Part shown: positions 50,371 to 57,846 of the stretch, piece by piece
How the letters are laid out: each line of letters begins with the position of its first letter
Position numbering within the stretch: position 1 is the first letter of the stretch
Assembly (NCBI GenBank): GCA_964574875.1
Contig: CAZNOX010000004.1
Location: 37,263-101,262 of the forward strand
Source: DSCS01 sp035391585
GTDB lineage: Bacteria; Macinerneyibacteriota; Macinerneyibacteria; Macinerneyibacteriales; DSCS01
Reading direction: 5' to 3'
Length of the DNA stretch: 64,000 bases
The notes under the pieces: model-generated
What the model saw: the letters and a program-made list of their open reading frames with translations, nothing else
Database searches by the model: none
Told to the model about the DNA's origin: nothing
Made by a program: the position numbers and the translations under genes

Positions 50371-51246
50371 CTACGTCCGGCCGGTCACCGGGAAACTGAA
50401 TTTCTCAGGAAGAAGGCCCCGAGGAGCATCTGTAAAAAAGTGGTCATCCTCTTCGTTCACCACGTCCCACTCTCCGTCGGGAAACTCACCCCTCTCCGGA
50501 GTAAAATGAAAGACAGCCTCCCTGATGCCTCTGAAAGGAAGCCTGTCGAAAAGGGAGAGCCACTCGATCTTCCGGGAGTAAGCCGCGTCATAGAGATGCA
50601 GTGTCTCTCCCTTCTGAGCGGCCATGAGGATGCCCTTTTCCTCTTCATCAAAAAGAAGAGCGTCGCTGAGGAGATAGAGGGCATGGAAAAGAGCGATGGA
50701 TTGTCCGGTGACCAGGCTGAAGGATTCCGACACAGGAACACGGGAGAAAAGAGCCCCCTCCAGGACCATCCGGTCTTCTTTTTTCTCAAGGTCCAAAAGT
50801 CTGAATCTCCCCGCTCTTCCTGTGTCCCGCGGGAAAGGATAGGAGAAGAGATACCGGGGCCTCTCAGAGAACCCGTACCGGGGATAAAAGCCTGTGACAC
50901 TGTCATTAGCAAAAAGAAACCGAAAGGAGGCCTTTCCCTCATAGGCTTTTGTGACCTTTGCCATCAAATCCCCGGCTAACCCCTTTCCCCTGTAATCGGG
51001 ATGGGTCATCACCGTCCCCAGCTGAAGGGCATCCTGCTCCCGTCCCCGGATCATAAAACGCATCGTCGTGACAGAGACATTGGAAACAGCCCTGTCTCTG
51101 TCAAAGAGTGTGTGGCAGATGTAAGAATCGTCCCACCATCCGCTGGCATAAAAGGGTTCAAAGTCCAGTCCGAAGACCAGACGGGAAAGTTCGTTGAACG
51201 CTTTTCTTTTGGATCCGTCGTGGCGGTAATCATAATCGTATTGCAC
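50371..51246 (-). CDS. GNAT acetyltransferase, Eis-like
   Basis: The 291-residue protein has an N-terminal GNAT domain with LGTVMTHPDYRGKGLAGDLMAKVTKAYEG (acetyl-CoA loop) and FLFANDSVTGFYPRYGFSERPRYLFSY. A second half includes RDTGRAGRFRLLDLEKKEDRM and GETLHLYDAAYSRKIEWLSLFDRLPFRGIREAVFHFTPE. This layout is like the Eis/predicted acetyltransferase group. The acceptor is unknown. The start is GTG at 51246 with a poor ribosome-binding site. It is the first gene of a minus-strand run of six closely spaced genes. Confidence 0.78.
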   Translation of the reverse strand: MQYDYDYRHDGSKRKAFNELSRLVFGLDFEPFYASGWWDDSYICHTLFDRDRAVSNVSVTTMRFMIRGREQDALQLGTVMTHPDYRGKGLAGDLMAKVTKAYEGKASFRFLFANDSVTGFYPRYGFSERPRYLFSYPFPRDTGRAGRFRLLDLEKKEDRMVLEGALFSRVPVSESFSLVTGQSIALFHALYLLSDALLFDEEEKGILMAAQKGETLHLYDAAYSRKIEWLSLFDRLPFRGIREAVFHFTPERGEFPDGEWDVVNEEDDHFFTDAPRGLLPEKFSFPVTGRT

Positions 51247-51265
51247 AGGATCATCAGCCCTTTCT

Positions 51266-51290
51266 AAAAAAAGGGCCTCTCAAGAGGCCC
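51266..51290 (-). terminator. intrinsic terminator of the lipoprotein gene
   Basis: On the minus strand GGGCCTCT and AGAGGCCC form an 8-bp stem (51273-51290) followed directly by seven T bases (51266-51272). Confidence 0.88.
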
Positions 51291-51321
51291 GAATGAATCC
51301 GCACCGAACAATGAGCGCGTG

Positions 51322-51936
51322 TTACTGGCCCGCTGAGGCGGGGTCTTCCTCATCATGAAGTTTTTTAGGCGGAAGATCCGTCGTCTTCACCGTGGGATAC
51401 TGTTTCAGATAGACCGACTCGCTCTCATAATTAAAGGGATGCTCAGCCCATTTTCGCACTTCAGAAAAAACTCCCTTACTGGGATGGAGGGTGATATTCT
51501 TGATCTTCTCTGTAAAATCCCACATATACCAGTGCATTTCATAAATATTCTCCACCGCCATCTTCAGGAAAAAGACTTTCATGAGGCCGGGTTCGTTCCA
51601 TCGCTCATTCACCGATTCCAGGATATATCCTTTAAAGACATTGTCCTCACCGGGATCACGGATGACAGCAAAGACATAGGTTCTCGGGTATTCATTATTC
51701 CCTCTGAGACCGGACACGACATTGACCCATCGCACTGTCTCGCTTATGACCCAGACTCCTTCAATGGGATCCAGGGTGTCCACATTATTCTTGAAATAGT
51801 CCATCATCTCATCCTTTGTCATCGTCGTGGAAGGCCAAGTCGCTTTAATCTCTATCAGGTTTCGGCTTGTGGACGCACAGCTCCAGACAACTCCCAACAA
51901 AAGAAGAATAACAAGAATACGCATCCCTTTTCTCAT
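51322..51936 (-). CDS. hypothetical lipoprotein
   Basis: The 204-residue protein has the lipobox LGVVWSCASTS (Cys near 20). A mature part rich in Trp, Asn and Asp follows (EGVWVISETVRWVNVVSGLRGNNEYPRTYVFAVIRD, MKVFFLKMAVENIYEMHWYMWDF). No family is recognised. AAAGGAG precedes the ATG. It is monocistronic, with a consensus promoter and an intrinsic terminator. Confidence 0.7.
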   Translation of the reverse strand: MRKGMRILVILLLLGVVWSCASTSRNLIEIKATWPSTTMTKDEMMDYFKNNVDTLDPIEGVWVISETVRWVNVVSGLRGNNEYPRTYVFAVIRDPGEDNVFKGYILESVNERWNEPGLMKVFFLKMAVENIYEMHWYMWDFTEKIKNITLHPSKGVFSEVRKWAEHPFNYESESVYLKQYPTVKTTDLPPKKLHDEEDPASAGQ

Positions 51937-51965
51937 AAAGGCTCCTTTCCTCTGTCCGATTTTTT

Positions 51966-51993
51966 ATTATAGTCTTTTTTTGGGTGTTGTCAA
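51966..51993 (-). promoter_or_regulatory. promoter of the lipoprotein gene
   Basis: On the minus strand TTGACA (51988-51993) and TATAAT (51966-51971), both perfect, 16-bp spacer. Confidence 0.85.
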
Positions 51994-52045
51994 AGTCTCC
52001 CTGCGCTTTTACTCCGCGGGAAAGCCGGAAAAATTGAAATAAGCG

Positions 52046-52073
52046 TTGACAATGGCTTTTCTCCTGCTATTGT
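52046..52073 (+). promoter_or_regulatory. promoter of the cysK transcript
   Basis: TTGACA (52046-52051) and TATTGT (52068-52073), 16-bp spacer. The -10 ends six bases before the ATG of the leader ORF at 52080, giving a leader of about 140 bases before cysK. Confidence 0.75.
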
Positions 52074-52079
52074 TTCTCC

Positions 52080-52190
52080 ATGAAGAAACGAGCCTCTCTT
52101 TTCACCTCTTATCTCTCCCTTCTTTCTCTGATCAGGCTCTTTTTCTCCACCGGGACCTATCGATGTCCCGCCTTCTTTTTTTCCATGTGA
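52080..52190 (+). CDS. candidate regulatory leader peptide upstream of cysK (36 residues)
   Basis: An ATG at the predicted +1 opens 36 codons ending in TGA at 52188-52190. The product starts MKKRASLFTSYLSLLSLIRL and ends with STGTYRCPAFFFSM. The single Cys codon (52164-52166) lies in the 3' side of an intrinsic terminator stem. There is no ribosome-binding site; translation would begin on a leaderless mRNA. It could couple cysteine supply to cysK transcription. It could also be a chance ORF, since only its position and Cys codon support it. Confidence 0.5.
   Translation: MKKRASLFTSYLSLLSLIRLFFSTGTYRCPAFFFSM
52151..52182 (+). terminator. attenuator-type terminator in the cysK leader
   Basis: CGGGAC (52151-52156) pairs with GTCCCG (52165-52170) around an eight-base loop, followed by ccttcttttttt. 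The structure lies inside the leader ORF and about 40 bases before the cysK ATG. Confidence 0.6.
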
Positions 52191-52221
52191 CGTTTCGCAT
52201 TGATAAAAAAAGGAGGAGATC

Positions 52222-53148
52222 ATGCGTTATCAATCAATTCTTGAAACTATCGGAAAGACCCCGCTGGTGCAGATCAACCGGTCAGGCTTTCACGGTAAAC
52301 TTTATGCAAAACTGGAAGGGGCCAACCCCGGAGGAAGCATCAAGGACCGCGTGGCGGCTCATATGATCCAAAAAGCGCTCGAATCCGGGGAGCTGAGACC
52401 CGGGATGACCATCCTCGAAGCGACGTCGGGGAATACCGGGATCGGCCTGGCCTTGGCCGGAGCGGTCCTGGGGATCACCGTCCATATTGTCATGAGTGAA
52501 GGGGTCTCCCAGGAGCGTATCCGGATCCTTAAGGCTCTGGGCGCTGAGATCACCTTCTCACCGGCTCACCGTCACACAGACGGAGCCATCATTCTTGCTG
52601 AACAGATCTTCCGCCGGGATCCGGACCGTTTTTTCCGTCCTGACCAGTTTTCCAATCCGGCTAATCCGGGTATCCACCGTGAAACCACAGCCCGTGAGAT
52701 CTGGGAAGAGATGGAGGGCCGCATCGATTTTATCATTGCCGGGATGGGAAGCACCGGGACTCTCATGGGGTTAGCCGATTTCTTTGCCTCCAGGGCCGAA
52801 AACATCCGCATCATAGGTGTCCGCCCCGCTGTCGGTGAGACCATCGACGGCATCAAGACATTCAAAACGAGCCTGACTCCGGCACTCTTCAAAGAGACGA
52901 AGATCCATGAGATCGTGGAGGTCACCCGCCGTGAGGCTTTCAGGGCGGCCCGGAGACTCATCAGGGAAGAAGGGATCTTTGCAGGGATCAGCGGAGGAGC
53001 CGTCTACGGAGCATTTCTTCAGAATCTCAAGCCTCTTGAAGGAAAAACCGGGGTGATGATCATCGCAGACAATAGCTTCCGCTATATGGAAAGCGGCCTT
53101 CTTGACTCCTCCTGTTGCCGGGAAAGGGCTCCTGCCCTCTCCCATTGA
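52222..53148 (+). CDS. cysteine synthase family protein (O-acetylserine sulfhydrylase)
   Basis: The 308-residue PLP enzyme has ETIGKTPLVQINR, PLP Lys41 in NPGGSIKDRVA, the substrate loop LEATSGNTGIGLALAGA and the phosphate-binding GMGSTGTLMGLADFF. FAGISGGAVYGAF follows. It makes cysteine from O-acetylserine (or O-phosphoserine) and sulfide; CysK and CysM types cannot be separated here. AAGGAGG precedes the ATG. A leader ORF with an internal terminator lies upstream, and the methionine operon starts 60 bases downstream, so sulfur assimilation genes are clustered. Confidence 0.9.
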   Translation: MRYQSILETIGKTPLVQINRSGFHGKLYAKLEGANPGGSIKDRVAAHMIQKALESGELRPGMTILEATSGNTGIGLALAGAVLGITVHIVMSEGVSQERIRILKALGAEITFSPAHRHTDGAIILAEQIFRRDPDRFFRPDQFSNPANPGIHRETTAREIWEEMEGRIDFIIAGMGSTGTLMGLADFFASRAENIRIIGVRPAVGETIDGIKTFKTSLTPALFKETKIHEIVEVTRREAFRAARRLIREEGIFAGISGGAVYGAFLQNLKPLEGKTGVMIIADNSFRYMESGLLDSSCCRERAPALSH

Positions 53149-53157
53149 AAAAAAAGC

Positions 53158-53185
53158 TTGATTCCTTTCGGGATATGATTATAAT
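53158..53185 (+). promoter_or_regulatory. promoter of the aspartate-to-methionine operon
   Basis: TTGATT (53158-53163) and perfect TATAAT (53180-53185), 16-bp spacer, starting just after the cysK stop. Confidence 0.8.
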
Positions 53186-53209
53186 ACCCCTCACCAGTTT
53201 AAGGAGGTG

Positions 53210-53338
53210 ATGAACTTGATTCATCTGAACTGTCTGAGTTCTGACAACTGTTTCAAAGACCCTGTCATTCTTACCCGTCATTACCTGCTTATTTTCAAAA
53301 TGTTTATTCTTAACATGGTGATGTGCAGCATCGCCTGA
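53210..53338 (+). CDS. candidate leader peptide of the methionine operon (42 residues, Met/Cys-rich)
   Basis: ATG at 53210 opens 42 codons to TGA at 53336. A strong AAGGAGG is only two bases upstream of that ATG and eight bases upstream of an in-frame TTG at 53216, so the true start may be the TTG. The peptide holds three Cys (NCLSSDNCF, VMC) and, near its end, three Met within eight codons (KMFILNMVMCSIA). This enrichment in sulfur amino acids just upstream of methionine genes suggests a ribosome-sensing leader. Confidence 0.55.
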   Translation: MNLIHLNCLSSDNCFKDPVILTRHYLLIFKMFILNMVMCSIA

Positions 53339-53458
53339 TTCCTTTACCCGTTACCCCTGTTTAAAAACCATAACCAGATAACCGGCCTCTTTTGAGAGCT
53401 GCCTTTCGGTTTATCCTTAAGGTTCTTTCCCAAAGGCCGTTTACCTCAAGGAGATACA
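53339..53458 (+). promoter_or_regulatory. structured leader between the leader ORF and lysC
   Basis: These 120 bases contain CGGCCT (53383-53388), which can pair with AGGCCG (53434-53439), and an internal TCCTTAAGG that could pair with the lysC ribosome-binding site AAGGAG. There is no T tract, so any control would be translational. No SAM riboswitch or T-box consensus is seen. Confidence 0.4.
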
Positions 53459-54850
53459 ATGAACCGGATCATAAAATTCGGGGGGTCTGTCCTCACAGAT
53501 GCCGACTCCCTTTATAAAGCAGCATCCATCATCCGGGCCTATCGGGGCCGTCGCGTTGTGGTCTGCTCCGCTCTCAGGGGCGTGACCTCCACGCTTTGCA
53601 AAACTCTCTCGCCGGATGAATGGGATCCCATCCGTATGAGAGACACCCTCATCAGGGAAAAAGAGAAGCACCTGGCTCTTCTGAACAGTCTCGGACCCTC
53701 GACGCAACGGCACCGCACAGAACGTGAGATCACCCGTCTTGTGGAAGAGACTCTCACAAGACTTCTCCTGTTTTCACAGCCATGTTCACCGGATGCGACA
53801 GCCTTCGTCCCACTGCTGGGAGAACGGCTCTCTGCACTTCTCATGCAAAATTACCTGGAGGAGCAGGGAACACCTGCATCCCTTCTCCTCCCCGAAGAGA
53901 TCCCGTTGATCACTGATGAAAAGAGTCCTTATGTCCGGATCGACCTCTCCGGCTCAGGAGCCAACCTTGGCGCATCATCACAAAAAGCTCCTGTGGCCCT
54001 GGTCCCGGGCTTCTATGCTCTCCACCCTTCGGGAGGCCCCCGGCTTCTGGGACGCGGGGGAAGCGATTATACCGCCGCCGCCCTGGGTTATCTTCTTGAT
54101 GCCGATTCTGTGGATCTCTGGAAAGATGTCGAGGGCTTTTTCAGCGGAGATCCGAGAGAGCTTCCCGATGCTGTTCTGAAAAACCATCTGAATTATGAAG
54201 AAGCCGCCGAACTCTCCTATTATGGAGCTCATATCCTTCATCCTGAGACGATCCCCCCCCTCAGGGCAAAAAAGATCCCTCTCCGCCTCTTCTCTTTCAC
54301 AACCTCTTTCTCCCCGGAGAGCCGGCACACGCTCATCGACGGTGCCGGCGGGGAGACGACAGAGTCCATCACAGGTATTGCATCCACAGACAATATCGGT
54401 ATCATAACAGTGGGAGGAAGTGATGTGGGAAGTGAACCCGGGATCCTGGCCCGGCTGACGGGACGACTCACCGGTGGCGGGATCAATATCAAGTCTGTGA
54501 TGACATCCCAGACATCCATCAATATCCTCGTTGAAGCGGGGGATCTGGAGACGGCACACGAGATCTTAGGAGAGGAGAGTTCTTCGGGACGCTCGGTGAC
54601 CTACAGCGATATGTTCAGTCTCGTTTCTCTTGTGGGGAACGGTATCAACTCGGCTCCCGGGATCGCGGCCAGGGCTTTTCAGGCTCTTGCAGAAAAGAAG
54701 ATCCCGGTCCATATGATCTGCGCCGGAGCCTCTCCGGTCTCGGCCTATTTTATCGTCCGGCGGGCTCTCCGCCGTGACGCTGTCCATACAGTCCATAACG
54801 CCTTTTTCAACACAAGGGAGGTTCTTTATGAAACGCCAGCGGTCCATTGA
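53459..54850 (+). CDS. lysC: aspartate kinase
   Basis: The 463-residue monofunctional aspartokinase has KFGGSVL at residues 6-12, VVVCSALRGVT, GERLSALLM, LLGRGGSDYTAAALGYLLDADSVDLWKDVEGFFSGDPR and SYYGAHILHPETI. Two C-terminal ACT domains follow (GIITVGGSDVGSEPGILARL, FSLVSLVGNGINSAPGIAARAFQAL) for feedback control. It makes aspartyl phosphate, the first step toward aspartate semialdehyde. It lacks a homoserine dehydrogenase domain. It begins the operon that ends with asd. AAGGAG precedes the ATG. Confidence 0.92.
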   Translation: MNRIIKFGGSVLTDADSLYKAASIIRAYRGRRVVVCSALRGVTSTLCKTLSPDEWDPIRMRDTLIREKEKHLALLNSLGPSTQRHRTEREITRLVEETLTRLLLFSQPCSPDATAFVPLLGERLSALLMQNYLEEQGTPASLLLPEEIPLITDEKSPYVRIDLSGSGANLGASSQKAPVALVPGFYALHPSGGPRLLGRGGSDYTAAALGYLLDADSVDLWKDVEGFFSGDPRELPDAVLKNHLNYEEAAELSYYGAHILHPETIPPLRAKKIPLRLFSFTTSFSPESRHTLIDGAGGETTESITGIASTDNIGIITVGGSDVGSEPGILARLTGRLTGGGINIKSVMTSQTSINILVEAGDLETAHEILGEESSSGRSVTYSDMFSLVSLVGNGINSAPGIAARAFQALAEKKIPVHMICAGASPVSAYFIVRRALRRDAVHTVHNAFFNTREVLYETPAVH

Positions 54851-56141
54851 AGAGATCAACGAAAAGATTCTCAACGGCAGTGCTGTGGTCCTGACAGCCT
54901 CAGAGATCAGCGCCCTGTCCGGAAATCATTCCCCGGAAGATATCTTTGATGCTGTGGATGTGGTCACCACGGGAACCTTTTCCCCCATGTGCTCAAGCGG
55001 CGCCTTTCTCAACTTCGGGCACACCTCACCACCCACCAAGATGAAAGAGGTCCGTCTCAACGGTGTCGAGGCCTATGCCGGCCTGGCTGCCGTGGACACC
55101 TATCTCGGAGCAGCCCAATCTTCTGATCAGGATCCCGCCTATGGAGGGGCCCATGTCATCGAGGCGCTGATCAAAGGGGAGAATGTCCTTCTGGAAGCCT
55201 CGGGAAGTGTCACGGACTGTTACCCCTCGCCTTCTGACAAACGCCCCATTAGCCTGAACACCATCAACGAGGCCTATCTCTACAATCCCAGGAACTGCTA
55301 CCAGAACTATGCAGCGGCAGTCAACTCGTCACACAAGACTCTCCGGACATATATGGGAACACTTCTCCCCGGTTCGTTGAACATCAACTACTGCACATCG
55401 GGGGAACTCTCCCCCCTAATGAACGATCCCGATCTGAGGACCATTGGAACAGGGACGCGGATCCTCCTCTGCGGAGGCCCGGGCTATGTCTCGGCTCGGG
55501 GCACACAGTTCAATCCCGGAAGGAAAAAGAACCGATACGGGATCCCTGTGGAGGGAGCGGCAACACTTGCTCTCTCGGGAAATATGCGTTCCATGAATCC
55601 CCGCTATGTCAAAGGCGTCACCATGCCGGGCTACGGCGTTACGATTTTCATCTCTGTGAGCATCCCTGTTCCTCTCCTGGATACAGACCTGGCGGCCCGC
55701 GTCATGATCACAAACGATCACATCGACATGGCTGTCCGGGATTTCGCTGATCCCGATCATGGGGAGATCGCTCTTGTCCGCTTCAGCGACCTTGTGACAG
55801 GAGCGGTGGAGATCAACGGGAAAAAGAGCCGCACTGTTCCGCTGTCGAGTTTTGCCATCGCTCAGGAGTCTGCCGAACTGTTGAAATCTCTGATACAAAA
55901 GGGAAGTTTCCTGCTCACGGCTCCTGCTGAAAGCTATGATACCGCTTCCCGGGAGGAGCCTGTCTCCGGGAGATCCTCCCTCCCCTGTGCCCTTTGCGGC
56001 GCCTGTGTGGCACTCTGTCCTGAAGGAGCGCTCACCCTGGAGAACAGCGAGATCCATCTGGATGACAAGCGCTGTTCAGGATGCCTTCTCTGCCGGGAGG
56101 TCTGCCCCTGCGGCCTGGCCAGAGGAGGGACTCATGGATAA
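54828..56141 (+). CDS. homocysteine biosynthesis protein: DUF39 (HcyBio) fused to a two-cluster ferredoxin
   Basis: The 437-residue protein is DUF39 over about 1-375: VTTGTFSPMCSSGAFLNFGH with Cys55, LLEASGSVTDCYPSPSD with Cys131, and INYCTSGELSPLMNDP. A C-terminal 2x[4Fe-4S] ferredoxin follows, with cysteines 387, 390, 393, 397 and 416, 419, 422, 426 (CALCGACVALCP, CSGCLLCREVCP). In methanogens and some anaerobic bacteria DUF39 with a ferredoxin partner converts aspartate semialdehyde and sulfide to homocysteine. Cys55 and Cys131 sit where, as I recall, essential cysteines lie in the Methanosarcina protein. Here the ferredoxin is fused and no CBS or NIL domain is seen. The ATG at 54828, after GGGAGG, overlaps lysC by 23 bases. 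Confidence 0.9.
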   Translation: MKRQRSIEEINEKILNGSAVVLTASEISALSGNHSPEDIFDAVDVVTTGTFSPMCSSGAFLNFGHTSPPTKMKEVRLNGVEAYAGLAAVDTYLGAAQSSDQDPAYGGAHVIEALIKGENVLLEASGSVTDCYPSPSDKRPISLNTINEAYLYNPRNCYQNYAAAVNSSHKTLRTYMGTLLPGSLNINYCTSGELSPLMNDPDLRTIGTGTRILLCGGPGYVSARGTQFNPGRKKNRYGIPVEGAATLALSGNMRSMNPRYVKGVTMPGYGVTIFISVSIPVPLLDTDLAARVMITNDHIDMAVRDFADPDHGEIALVRFSDLVTGAVEINGKKSRTVPLSSFAIAQESAELLKSLIQKGSFLLTAPAESYDTASREEPVSGRSSLPCALCGACVALCPEGALTLENSEIHLDDKRCSGCLLCREVCPCGLARGGTHG

Positions 56142-56886
56142 GTATACAGACCGCTTTTACCGTTCTTTCGGAGATCACAGCCGGCTTGTCTATTACCATG
56201 TCGTATCCTCGGAAAGCGACCTCTGGATCGGTGTGGATGCTCCTTCAGCTGACGAGTCTATCCCCCGTGCCGCCTTGGAGCTCACAGAGGACGCCAGGGC
56301 TGAAGTCCTGAGAGCCATTCAGGAGTGGCCTGAGTTCCTCACAGCATTGTCCCCTATTGAACCCCATCCCTCCTTTCCTCTGCCCATGACGCATGCTGCC
56401 CGGAAAGCGGGGACCGGGCCCATGGCGGCTGTGGCCGGATTTGTGGCCGACTCTGTCAATGACGGACTGCGCAGGCTCATCTCCCCGAAGAAGATCCTGG
56501 TGGAAAACGGCGGCGATATCAGTGCCTGGGCCGAGGACGAAGTCCGGATCGGGATCTTTGCAGGCCCGTCTCCCCTTTCAGGCCGCCTGGGTGTGACTGT
56601 CCCCTGCCGGGGACAGCGCCGGGGGATCTGCACGTCGTCGGGGAGTGTGGGACATTCTCTCAGCTTCGGAAAGGCTGATGCCGCGGTGATCATCTGCGAA
56701 TCTGCTGCCCTGGCTGACGCCCATGCCACGGCCGCTGCCAACCGTATCCGGATCCGGGCCGATCTTGAGAGAGTGATCCAAGAACTCAAGGCGGACCCCG
56801 ATATTTTGGGGAGCATCCTCATCATGGATGATGAGGTCGCCGTTTCCGGCCAGTGTCCCCTCTATGCACGGAGGACAACATCATGA
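56134..56886 (+). CDS. UPF0280 / COG2122 ApbE-like protein of the homocysteine pathway
   Basis: The 250-residue protein is a UPF0280 member: YRSFGDHSRLVYYHVVSSESDLWIGVD, HPSFPLPMTHAARKAGTGPMAAVAGFVADSV, ILVENGGDISAWAEDEVRIGIFAG, SSGSVGHSLSFGKADAAVIICESAALADAHATAAANRI. The ENGGDI and ADAHATA motifs resemble the FMN-transferase ApbE. COG2122 genes have been linked genetically to reductive homocysteine synthesis with DUF39. It overlaps the fusion gene by eight bases. GGAGGG sets the start. Confidence 0.88.
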   Translation: MDKYTDRFYRSFGDHSRLVYYHVVSSESDLWIGVDAPSADESIPRAALELTEDARAEVLRAIQEWPEFLTALSPIEPHPSFPLPMTHAARKAGTGPMAAVAGFVADSVNDGLRRLISPKKILVENGGDISAWAEDEVRIGIFAGPSPLSGRLGVTVPCRGQRRGICTSSGSVGHSLSFGKADAAVIICESAALADAHATAAANRIRIRADLERVIQELKADPDILGSILIMDDEVAVSGQCPLYARRTTS

Positions 56887-57845
56887 AAGTCACCGATGTC
56901 ATTGGAAAAAGAGAGAAAAGACTGCTCTCACTGGAGATCGTCCCTCCTTCACGGGGTTTTTCTCTGGATGATGCTCTCCGGCATACAGAACAGCTCATGA
57001 CTTTCCACCCTGATTTTATCAACGTCACGGCCCATCAGCCCTATGTGGCCCTGGAAGAAAGAGACGGCGAAGTGGTCAAGCTTCAGAAGAGCAAAAAATG
57101 CGGGACAGTGGGGGTCTGCTCGGCCTTAAAACACCGGTTCGGAGTGGAAGCCATCCCCCATGTGATCTGCGGAGGAGACAGCCTCTTCGAGATCGAGGAC
57201 AAACTCATCGACTTGAGCTACCTGGGTTTTGACAATCTCTTTATTGTCAGAGGAGACCCCCTTCCGGGGCAGAGGAGCTTCACCCCTCCCAGGGAAGGAC
57301 ATGAATATGCTTCAGAACTGGTCCGGCAGGCGCAGAACCTGAACGAAGGGCTTTATACCTCTATCCGGGAAAAAGGAGTCCCCACCGATTTTTGTATCGG
57401 AGTCGCAGGCTACCCGGAGAAACATTATGAATCATTGAACAAAGAGAGTGACATGGAGCATCTGGTGGAAAAGATCCGGGCCGGAGCCCATTTTATCATC
57501 ACCCAGATGCTTTTCAGCGCAGAAGTCTACACCGCCTTTGTGGAAGAACTTCACAAACGAGGCCTCAGGATCCCGGTCATCCCGGGGATCAAGCCGGTGA
57601 CACGGTTGAAATCGCTGAAAAAGATCCCCGGAACATTTCATATCGATATTCCTCAATCCCTGGCCAGAGCACTAGACCAGGCTCGCACCCCGGACGAAGA
57701 GGCACAAGCCGGCACCCGGTATATGGCTCGTCTCGTCAGAGACCTGCTGGACGCCGGGGCTCCGGGGGTCCACATTTTCACCATGGGCAGCGGCAAAAAC
57801 ACGCAACGTCTCCTGGAGACGGTTCTGGGACAGGGAGGGATCTGA
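56883..57845 (+). CDS. metF: methylenetetrahydrofolate reductase
   Basis: The 320-residue protein has the MetF barrel pattern: LLSLEIVPPSRGFSLDDALRH, DFINVTAHQPYVALEE, VGVCSALKHRFGVEAIPHVICGG, LGFDNLFIVRGDPLPGQ, IGVAGYPEKHYESLNKESDMEHLVEKIRAGAHFIITQMLF and IPVIPGIKPVTRL. It reduces methylene-THF to methyl-THF for MetH. An ATGA overlap joins it to the UPF0280 gene, and metH follows after one base. GGAGGA precedes the ATG. Confidence 0.93.
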   Translation: MKVTDVIGKREKRLLSLEIVPPSRGFSLDDALRHTEQLMTFHPDFINVTAHQPYVALEERDGEVVKLQKSKKCGTVGVCSALKHRFGVEAIPHVICGGDSLFEIEDKLIDLSYLGFDNLFIVRGDPLPGQRSFTPPREGHEYASELVRQAQNLNEGLYTSIREKGVPTDFCIGVAGYPEKHYESLNKESDMEHLVEKIRAGAHFIITQMLFSAEVYTAFVEELHKRGLRIPVIPGIKPVTRLKSLKKIPGTFHIDIPQSLARALDQARTPDEEAQAGTRYMARLVRDLLDAGAPGVHIFTMGSGKNTQRLLETVLGQGGI

Positions 57846-57846
57846 G

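Noticed and set aside
53339..53458. SAM riboswitch or T-box before the methionine operon
   Set aside because: None of the conserved SAM-I/II/III or T-box (TGGNACCGCG) blocks is present. Only loose hairpins and the leader ORF are seen.
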